Shown here one piece after another: positions 55,084-64,000 of a stretch of 64,000 nucleotides of DNA. Position numbers and translations under genes: made by a program. The DNA is from Microbulbifer sp. TB1203 (lineage in GTDB: Bacteria > Pseudomonadota > Gammaproteobacteria > Pseudomonadales > Cellvibrionaceae), in assembly GCF_030997045.1 (NCBI RefSeq), contig NZ_CP116899.1, positions 2,615,501 through 2,679,500 on the forward strand, read 5' to 3'. Position 1 is the stretch's first letter, and each line of letters begins with the position of its first letter. A model generated the notes under the pieces. The model saw only the letters and a list, made by a program, of their open reading frames with translations, did not search any database and was not told where the DNA came from.

Positions 55084-55353
55084 TCAGTAGACCCGCATTA
55101 CCGGAAAAAACCAGCAGGCGGAACCCACCGATTGCATTTCCCCCTCCACACTGCAGTGGCGGCTTGCCGCCGGCGGCGCATAGGAATTGGGTTGGTAATT
55201 GCCGACCTCGACGAAGTCGGCGCTGTGACTGTTGTCATCCGGGTCGAAAAAGAAGGGATCGAAGCCGTCCTTGTCGTCGACGGGAAGAAGAATGCAGCCT
55301 TGCAGGGCCAGCGCTGTTACCACCGGCAGGGCGAATGTCCCTATGCGCTTCAT
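55084..55353 (-). CDS. Small lipoprotein C, related to A and B
   Basis: An 89-residue lipoprotein with lipobox LQGC (Cys20). The mature part starts with an acidic stretch (DDKDGFDPFFFDPDDN) and ends with SYAPPAASRHCSVEGEMQSV-GSACWFF, a shortened version of the cysteine pattern in A and B. AGAGG precedes ATG 55353. It is the first gene of the probable lipoprotein-protease operon; 83 bases separate it from lipoprotein B. Confidence 0.7.
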   Translation of the reverse strand: MKRIGTFALPVVTALALQGCILLPVDDKDGFDPFFFDPDDNSHSADFVEVGNYQPNSYAPPAASRHCSVEGEMQSVGSACWFFPVMRVY

Positions 55354-55473
55354 TTCCGAATACCTCTTTACTTTCAGAGTGGCGCGAAAGGTTTGTATTC
55401 TTCAGTGTAGCTGGCGGGATTTTTGGCTAGGGGGTGGGCGATAATTTATGCGCGGAATTCATCGAGTATATAC

Positions 55474-55562
55474 ATAGGAGCGGGCGGCACATGGCCGCGA
55501 TCGGTGTGACAACTTCACCATCGATCGCGGCCATGGGCGGATGGCCGCCCCGCCGCTCCTAC
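55474..55562. repeat. GGAGCGG/ATGGCCGCGATCG palindromic repeat, degenerate copy
   Basis: Arms around CATGGCCGCGATCGGTG and CGATCGCGGCCATGGGC pair, with unmatched GGCGGCA and GATGGCCGCC segments; the left end reads ATAG in place of GTAG. It lies just after the aceF stop on the minus strand and before the lipoprotein operon, where it could serve as a terminator hairpin. Confidence 0.7.
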
Positions 55563-55579
55563 AGGAGAGTGGTGGCGGG

Positions 55580-57253
55580 TCAGAGCAACAGGCGGCGCAC
55601 GTCGCCCAGCACGTCGACCAGGTAGGTCATAAAGCGCCCCGCATCGCTGCCGTTTACCGCGCGGTGGTCGTAGGACAGCGCCAGCGGCAGCATCTGCCTG
55701 GGTACAAACTCCTTACCGTTCCACACCGGCTGCACACTCAGCTTGGAAACACCGAGGATACCCACTTCCGGCGCGTTGACGATCGGCGTAAAGCCGGTGC
55801 CGCCGATGGCGCCGAGACTGGAAATGGTGAAGCAGGCGCCCTGCATGTCCCGGGGTTTCAGCTTGCCGTCACGCGCCTTCAGCGCCATCTCACTGGCCTC
55901 TTCGGCCAGTTCGTACAAGCCCTTGCGGTCCACGTCGCGGATCACCGGCACCATCAGGCCCTTGGGTGTATCCACCGCCATGCCGATATGCACGTAGTCC
56001 TTGCGCACAATGTGTTCGCCGTCGTTGTGCAGCGATACGTTGAAGCTGGGCTCGGCGCGCAACGCGGCGGCGGCGGCCTTGAGCAGGAAGGGCACGGGGG
56101 TGAGTCTCACGCCGCGCTTTTCCGCCTCCGCCTTCATGGATTTGCGGAATTCCTCCAGCTCGGTGATATCCGCGTCGTCGAACTGGGTGACGTGGGGCAC
56201 GTTGAGCCAGTTGCGGGCCATATTGGCGGCGGTGAGCTTGTGGATCTTGGACATGGGCTCGGCGGTTACCGGGCCGAACTGGCCGAAGTCCACGTCCGGC
56301 ATCTTGGCAATGCCGATACCGGCGCCGACGCCCAGGGCGCCCCCGCTCTCCGCCTTTTTCACCTGCTCCTTGATATAGGTGTGCAGGTCGTCCTTGGTCA
56401 CGCGGCTCCGCGGACCGCTGGGCTTGACCTTGTTCAGGGTCACGCCCAGTTCCCGCGCCAGCTTGCGCACCGCGGGGCCGGCGTAGACTTCCGCGGAAAC
56501 GGTGAGGTCCCGCTCCACCTGGTGGTCCTTCTGCGGTGCCGCGGGGGGTTCGGCCGTTTCGGCAGGCTTTTCCTCTTTGGCCGGAGCTTCCTTCTCCTTG
56601 GGTTTCTCTTCCGCGGGTTTTTCTTCCACAGATTGCTTCGCAGCGCCGGAGGACACTACTTTCAACACGCCCAGGTCGTCACCGGCGGAGACCTTGTCGC
56701 CCTCCTTCACCGCGATGGAAACCACTGTGCCGGAAGCCGGCGAGGGAACGTCCATGGAGGCCTTGTCGCCCTCCAGCACCACCAGCGAATCGCCCTCGGC
56801 CACTTCGTCGCCGGGCTTTACGCAGATTTCGATCACGTCCACCTGGTCGGCACCACCCAGGTCGGGGATGGTGATGGATTCTTCCTTTTCCTCGCCGGCT
56901 TCGGAGGTTTCACCACCGGTGGTCTCGGCCGACTCCTCTTCGGTTTTTTCCGGCCCAGAGGTTTTCTCCTCCGGCTCGGCCTCCGCCTTTTCCTCGTCCT
57001 TTGCCTCGCCCTCGGCCTCTGTTTCGATCTCGCCGATCACATCGCCCTCGGAGACCTTGTCCCCTTCGGACACGGAGATGCTGAGGATTTTGCCCGCATA
57101 GGGAGAGGGCACGTCCATGGAGGCCTTGTCGCCCTCCACAACGATCAGCGAATCCTCTTCCGCGACGGTATCGCCCGCCGCCACGGTGATTTCAATTACG
57201 TCCACCTGATCGGCACCGCCGAGATCAGGCACTTTAATGACTTGCTTTGCCAT
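55580..57253 (-). CDS. aceF: Pyruvate dehydrogenase E2 (dihydrolipoamide acetyltransferase) AceF
   Basis: A 557-residue E2 core subunit that transfers acetyl groups to CoA. Two lipoyl domains carry Lys43 and Lys164, each in EGDKASMDVPSP. Acidic and Pro/Ala/Lys-rich linkers follow, then a peripheral-subunit binding domain (about 235-270, GPAVRKLARELGVTLNKVKP) and the catalytic domain ending with SYDHRAVNGSDAGRF. E. coli has three lipoyl domains; two is common in related marine gammas. AAGGAAGG precedes ATG 57253. It is 26 bases after aceE. No lpd gene is present. Confidence 0.96.
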   Translation of the reverse strand: MAKQVIKVPDLGGADQVDVIEITVAAGDTVAEEDSLIVVEGDKASMDVPSPYAGKILSISVSEGDKVSEGDVIGEIETEAEGEAKDEEKAEAEPEEKTSGPEKTEEESAETTGGETSEAGEEKEESITIPDLGGADQVDVIEICVKPGDEVAEGDSLVVLEGDKASMDVPSPASGTVVSIAVKEGDKVSAGDDLGVLKVVSSGAAKQSVEEKPAEEKPKEKEAPAKEEKPAETAEPPAAPQKDHQVERDLTVSAEVYAGPAVRKLARELGVTLNKVKPSGPRSRVTKDDLHTYIKEQVKKAESGGALGVGAGIGIAKMPDVDFGQFGPVTAEPMSKIHKLTAANMARNWLNVPHVTQFDDADITELEEFRKSMKAEAEKRGVRLTPVPFLLKAAAAALRAEPSFNVSLHNDGEHIVRKDYVHIGMAVDTPKGLMVPVIRDVDRKGLYELAEEASEMALKARDGKLKPRDMQGACFTISSLGAIGGTGFTPIVNAPEVGILGVSKLSVQPVWNGKEFVPRQMLPLALSYDHRAVNGSDAGRFMTYLVDVLGDVRRLLL

Positions 57254-57279
57254 GTTTTTGCCTTCCTTTCGAGCGTGCC

Positions 57280-59949
<2,670 letters not shown>

Positions 59950-60561
59950 CAAGTGCTCCTCGGCGAATTGTGCGACGTCGAGTCGGTCTTTCTTATTTCA
60001 GAATCAATGTTGGCAACTGGACAAAGTACAGCGCTGGGGCGGCGGTGCCCCACTGGTAAAGGAATCGCGCGGAACCTGACATCGCCGTCCGGCTCGACTT
60101 ACTACCGGGACAGAAGGAAGGGTACCTCTCTTCCGCCATTCGTAATTCGACAGTGAAAGTTGGCCCACCCAGGCCAGCCGCTCGGCAGCTGGACGGTCGT
60201 GGCGAGCCTCAAGCGGGGGCGATTGTAGTATTACTACAAAAGTTTTTCCAGATAGGACATTTAGTAACAATTAAAACCAATTACTAAAACAAATATATGC
60301 TGAATCGGCCAGTATACGGACGATATTGCGGAAAAACCGCTAAGAGTAGTTACAAAATCGAGTCCAAAAATTGCTTTTCGGTCACGTTCCTGGGGACCTC
60401 CGGGGCTGAGGGGCCGTCCGCCGTGGACGGCGCAACGCAGGGTGCGGCTTCGATAACCCCGATGCTTTGGCGCGACCACGTATTCCTGGCTAAAGTTTTT
60501 CTGAAAGCATGCCCCGTACAGCCGCACTCGCACCGCCTTTCCGTCAACCGAGCAATACACC
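59950..60561. promoter_or_regulatory. aceE upstream region with an inverted repeat
   Basis: This 612-base gap lies between divergent genes and holds no gene I can support. At 60260-60288 TTTAGTAA and TTACTAAA form a perfect 8-base inverted repeat 13 bases apart in an AT-rich stretch, resembling an operator about 310 bases from aceE. A small GC hairpin CCGTCC/GGACGG lies near 60412-60428, closer to the secreted-protein gene. Confidence 0.4.
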
Positions 60562-61092
60562 ATGAAAATGACTCGAATCCCGCTGTTGATACTCTTCGGC
60601 CTCAGCCTGGCCGTCGCCAACACCTCGGCCGCGCCGCCGGGCGATAAGCCCCAACAAGTCAACACAGATTTCCTCTTCGTACAGTCGGCGAAGCGCATGA
60701 GTTTCGACAAGGGCACCAACCGGCTGACATTGAAGGACGTCAGCCCGGTGACGCTCTTCTTCTCCGACCGGCCGGAACGTATCGCCGGCAACATGAAGAC
60801 GAAAGCCTTCATTCCCTTCTGGAGCCAGGGCAAAGACAGCTTCCTTTCCGACCCGCCCAATGCCGACGTCTCGATTCTCAAAGGCGAAATGTTGCACCAG
60901 GTTGTGGTAGAGCTACGCAACCCGGTGCTGAAGGGCAGGAATCTGATATACACGGTGGAGGTTCTGAAAGGCGAGATGCCGGCTACCGGTGATATCGTCT
61001 CTGTCTTCATCGACGTTATCAGCATGCCGTTGACGTCGATCTCATACGCGGGGCACCACCGGCGCACTTTCCGCCGCGCAGTGCTCTATTGA
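60562..61092 (+). CDS. Secreted protein of unknown function
   Basis: A 176-residue protein with a signal peptide (residues ~1-23, ending TSAAP). The mature part is a single compact domain with NRLTLKDVSPVTLFFSDRPE, DSFLSDPPNADVSILKGEML and VVVELRNPVLKGRNLIYTVE, ending MPLTSISYAGHHRRTFRR. Similar proteins exist in pseudomonads and other Proteobacteria from memory, without known function. The product should be periplasmic. A bidirectional terminator follows at 61121-61144. Confidence 0.75.
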   Translation: MKMTRIPLLILFGLSLAVANTSAAPPGDKPQQVNTDFLFVQSAKRMSFDKGTNRLTLKDVSPVTLFFSDRPERIAGNMKTKAFIPFWSQGKDSFLSDPPNADVSILKGEMLHQVVVELRNPVLKGRNLIYTVEVLKGEMPATGDIVSVFIDVISMPLTSISYAGHHRRTFRRAVLY

Positions 61093-61120
61093 GTCTCTAC
61101 CAATCGCGCCCCAAGTTTAT

Positions 61121-61144
61121 TACCGGCAACATTTGTTGCCGGTA
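61121..61144. terminator. Bidirectional terminator hairpin
   Basis: TACCGGCAAC-ATTT-GTTGCCGGTA is a perfect 10-base stem with a four-base loop, flanked by AAGTTTAT on one side and TTTGTC on the other. It sits between the convergent secreted-protein and LuxR genes and can serve both. Confidence 0.75.
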
Positions 61145-61184
61145 TTTGTCATGGGGTCAGTTGATTCAGGGAATCCGTTCCCAG

Positions 61185-63950
61185 CTATTCGAAAATTCCC
61201 AGCTGCAGCAGGCGACGCACCGCCTGGGTGCGCCGGGTTACGCCCAGTTTTCCGTAGGCGGATTTCAGGTGGGTCTTGACGGTGTCGGTAGGCACGCCCA
61301 GGCGCTCGGAGATTTCCTTGTTGGAATAGCCCTCGACCACCAGCGCCAGGATTGCCAACTCCATTTTGGTCAGTTCGCCGACCAGCCCGGCAGCGGCCAG
61401 GTTGACCTTCGCCTCCCCGGCGGTTTGATCGGGAATGATGGTGTCTATCTGCTGTTGCCACAACTCGCGCTGCTCCGGCCCTGTGGAGAGTCCCAGATCC
61501 CGCCTGAGCGCCGCCAGTGCCGCGATCACCTCCTCGCCTTCGTCGCGAAACAGCTGAATGGCTCCGCTCTCCGGATCCAGGGCCAGTGCGTCCCTCAGCG
61601 CCTGTTTGGCCTGATCCGGTTTGTTCTCCGACAGATAGGTCTTGGCCAGTAGTACCTGCAGTTCCATGGCCCGCAATACCTGGCCATTTTCGATAGACTC
61701 CCCGATCGATGCCTTCAGCAACAGCGCGGCCTTTACCGCATCACCTTCGGCCAGGATCAGGCGCACTTTGGCAACCCCGATCCACTCTTCGATATTCGCC
61801 TGAATGTAGCCCGAAGGACGGGGGAGGGTTTCGCGGTGGTGCTGCCACTCGTCGAAACAGGCCCTGGCCCGCCCCAGCTCGCCCAGCGCCAGCAGCAGCC
61901 GCACCCGCTCGTGCACGACACAGGCGCGCAGGCGCGTCCAGCCGCGCCCCTCCGCCAGCGCCTGCATCTCGTCCAGATAATCGAGGGCGCCCTGGGTATC
62001 GCCCGCGCCGTGCAACAGCCGAGCGCGCGCGCTGAGCACACCGATGACCATGTCGACGGTCGCATAGACCCGCAGCGCTTCAAGGCCGCGCTGGAACAGG
62101 GTTTCGGCCCGCTGTAGCTCTCCCCGCTGGTAGCGGAGGAGCCCGATCATCGACTCCAGCAGGGCCACCCCCTCGGAGTTGGGCATCACGTGGCGCAGGA
62201 TATTGCCCAACTGCTGCTCCGCATACCCGATGCCCTCCTTGAGCCTGGCGCCGGCGAGATAGACGAGCGCCTCGAAGCAGGCGGCCCAAGCCTGGTTGTA
62301 GACCTGCTTCGGAACCGAGGGAGCCGCCAGCACCTGCCGGGCTATTTCCAGCACCTGCGCGTACTCCCGCCGGACGTAGTGCAACATGCCCGGCAACAGC
62401 CTGAAGCAGTCGCGGAGATATACAGGCTCTGGGGGACAGCGGGGCAGCCAGGTGTCCGTCAGTTGCGCCGCCTTGTCCAGCTCGTCGTCGTAGGCGTACA
62501 GGTTCGCCTCGATGCAGATGACCTCCACCCACTGTGCCGACTCGAGGGAATACCTGCGGCTCTTGAGCTCTTCCAGCAGCCGCCGCGCCTGAGGCAATCG
62601 GTTGCAGAGCACCTGCAGCCAGGCCAGTTGGATCAGCGTCCCCTGGCTCTCCCGCAGCAGCGACTCCGGCAGTCGCCGGACCAGGCCGAGGAATTGGGAC
62701 ACGTAACCCTGAACCAGAAGGCTGATCCCCTCCTCGTCGAGCAGCTCCAGCGCGCGTCCTTCATTGCCGGCGCTGATGGAATGCTGTATGGCCTCCGCCA
62801 TCAATCCGTGTTTCTCAAACCAGGCACTGGCCCGGCGGTGCAGCTCCACAAGATCCTCCGCGCGAACGGACTCCAGTTGCCGCTGAAGGGCATTGCGGAA
62901 CAGGGGATGCATTTGGTACCAGTCGCCGCTCTCGTCCAGGCTCTGCACCGGAAGGCGGGAATCCTGCAGCCGCGCCAGCTCGAAACTGTGTTCCCGGTCG
63001 CCGGTGACGGCCAGGCACAGGGATGCGCAGAAGCGGTCGAGTATGGCGATGCGGCGCAAAAAACCGGCCAGGGTCCCGGGCATCTGCGCCACCACCTCCT
63101 CGGTGAGAAAGTCGGCCACGGATCCGCTGTTAGCGGACAAGGCGCTGACAAGGCGGCTGCGATCGGCGGAGCCCTGCATGGACAGGGCGGCCAGCTGCAG
63201 CACGGCCGCCCAGCCACCGGTGCTCTCGCACAACAGCGCCATCTCCTCGCCGCTCACCTGCAAATGGTTGATGTCGCACAACAGGGCCCGCGTTTCCTCC
63301 CTGTCGAAACCCAGGTCGCCGCTATCGAGCAGCAACAGGTCGTCGGCCGCACTGTATCGCGACAGGGGGACCGGCGGCATGCTGCGCGAGCCGATAAAAA
63401 GGTAGAGGTTACCGGGCAGCTGCAGCAACAGGAGCCGCAACGCCTCGTGCACCGCCGGGTTGTGAATGTGGTGGTAATCGTCGAGAAACAGCGCGTAATG
63501 CCGGGAGGGATCCAGAAATCCGAGCAGTTCGGTGATCAGACGCCGGCCGCTGAACTCGCCCGCCGTCAGGCGGCGCTCAACCAGTTCCCCGGTGATCTCC
63601 GGGTTAAACTGACCGAGGGCCGCGCCCAGGCAGTAGAAAAAAAGGCCCTCTTCATTGTCCTCCTCATCCAGGGTCAGCCAGGCGGTGGCCAGTCCCCGGT
63701 CCTGCAACCGCTGCCGGCACTGCGCGAGGAAGGTGGACTTGCCGTAGCCGGCCGGCGCGGTCACCAGGCACAGGTGCGCCGCGGGAAGCTGCTCGCCGCA
63801 GGCCTTTTGCAGCAGCCGCTCGCGCAACACACTGTCCTCCACCAGGTGCGGAGGCGTCAGGCCCAAGGCGATCATGGGCGTCGAACCGAATCTGTTCTCG
63901 CTGCGAGCGGGCATCAGGCACTCCGTCCAGGGCGGCTGCGGCGCGGGCAT
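61185..63950 (-). CDS. MalT-like LuxR-family ATP-dependent transcriptional regulator
   Basis: A 921-residue STAND-type regulator. The N-terminal nucleotide domain has Walker A TAPAGYGKSTFLAQC and Walker B YALFLDDYHHIHN. A winged-helix and a long TPR-like superhelix (about 400-830) follow. The C-terminal LuxR HTH (about 850-915) reads LVVEGYSNKEISERLGVPTD and VKTHLKSAYGKLGVTRR. Start is uncertain: ATG 63950, 63914 and 63875 are in frame. The high third-position GC upstream of 63875 supports the longer form. The inducer and target genes are not apparent; there is no maltose gene in the window. Confidence 0.88.
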   Translation of the reverse strand: MPAPQPPWTECLMPARSENRFGSTPMIALGLTPPHLVEDSVLRERLLQKACGEQLPAAHLCLVTAPAGYGKSTFLAQCRQRLQDRGLATAWLTLDEEDNEEGLFFYCLGAALGQFNPEITGELVERRLTAGEFSGRRLITELLGFLDPSRHYALFLDDYHHIHNPAVHEALRLLLLQLPGNLYLFIGSRSMPPVPLSRYSAADDLLLLDSGDLGFDREETRALLCDINHLQVSGEEMALLCESTGGWAAVLQLAALSMQGSADRSRLVSALSANSGSVADFLTEEVVAQMPGTLAGFLRRIAILDRFCASLCLAVTGDREHSFELARLQDSRLPVQSLDESGDWYQMHPLFRNALQRQLESVRAEDLVELHRRASAWFEKHGLMAEAIQHSISAGNEGRALELLDEEGISLLVQGYVSQFLGLVRRLPESLLRESQGTLIQLAWLQVLCNRLPQARRLLEELKSRRYSLESAQWVEVICIEANLYAYDDELDKAAQLTDTWLPRCPPEPVYLRDCFRLLPGMLHYVRREYAQVLEIARQVLAAPSVPKQVYNQAWAACFEALVYLAGARLKEGIGYAEQQLGNILRHVMPNSEGVALLESMIGLLRYQRGELQRAETLFQRGLEALRVYATVDMVIGVLSARARLLHGAGDTQGALDYLDEMQALAEGRGWTRLRACVVHERVRLLLALGELGRARACFDEWQHHRETLPRPSGYIQANIEEWIGVAKVRLILAEGDAVKAALLLKASIGESIENGQVLRAMELQVLLAKTYLSENKPDQAKQALRDALALDPESGAIQLFRDEGEEVIAALAALRRDLGLSTGPEQRELWQQQIDTIIPDQTAGEAKVNLAAAGLVGELTKMELAILALVVEGYSNKEISERLGVPTDTVKTHLKSAYGKLGVTRRTQAVRRLLQLGIFE

Positions 63951-64000
63951 CCAGCCAGGGCGCTTCGCGCGATCCCATCAAAATGAGCGGCACCTCTTCG

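Noticed and set aside
60004..60270. A small minus-strand frame upstream of aceE
   Set aside because: No ribosome site, no recognisable sequence and a composition typical of non-coding leader DNA.
63664..63993. A second minus-strand frame overlapping the start of the MalT-like gene
   Set aside because: It overlaps the Walker A coding part of the regulator in another frame and shows no domain; a true upstream gene cannot be judged because the window ends.

Overview
This is high-GC DNA from a heterotrophic gammaproteobacterium, probably a marine member near the Cellvibrionales (Microbulbifer-like). I infer this from the Pseudomonas-type glycine betaine regulon, three large TonB-dependent receptors, a TonB receptor paired with a TPR-sulfotransferase, a two-lipoyl AceF, and many short GTAG-headed palindromic repeats between genes. 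I saw no rRNA, tRNA, CRISPR array or intact transposase. The genus is a guess from gene content, not a measured assignment.

Positions 1-15058 hold glycine betaine catabolism. The left edge cuts a DUF5943 gene next to a dipeptidase-like gene and the AraC/GATase regulator gbdR. Then come gbcB and gbcA (betaine to dimethylglycine), glyA, an L-serine dehydratase gene, soxBDAG (sarcosine to glycine) and purU. Together they strip methyl groups from betaine, turn glycine into serine and then pyruvate, and clear the released one-carbon units through folate. The dimethylglycine demethylase genes (dgcAB) are not in the window and may lie to the left.

Positions 15187-19908 hold a TonB receptor followed by a TPR-sulfotransferase. 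Positions 20297-28552 hold an export system of adaptor, ATPase and two different FtsX-type permeases, then a small secreted NTF2-like protein and an NtrC/NtrY-type two-component pair. Positions 28569-34626 are a patchwork of regulators and stress genes: AraC, a CPBP protease, TetR-HPP, HxlR-DsbA, SnoaL-like and GST. It contains three gene remnants: a second histidine kinase, a Tat-type aldo/keto reductase, and the 3-prime end of a delta-class carbonic anhydrase.

Positions 34951-45183 look like a coordinated surface-nutrient locus. A TonB receptor, a Tat-exported PhoX-type protein and a secreted DNase I-fold phosphodiesterase with a jacalin-like tail are read on the plus strand. A paralogous receptor with an N-terminal signalling domain, a FecR anti-sigma factor and an ECF sigma factor are read on the minus strand. 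Organic phosphate is the likeliest nutrient, but this is inference. Positions 45266-51071 hold an AraC regulator divergent from an RND multidrug pump (adaptor plus MexF-like permease, no outer-membrane channel gene).

Positions 51130-55353 are accessory: a MITE-like element with TTA target duplications, an AT-rich stretch with small membrane proteins, then a minus-strand cluster of three cysteine-rich lipoproteins, a papain-fold protease and a DUF2188 protein. This cluster is the best candidate for an undescribed system. Positions 55580-59949 are aceEF of pyruvate dehydrogenase, followed by a secreted protein of unknown function and a MalT-like LuxR regulator that begins close to the right edge.
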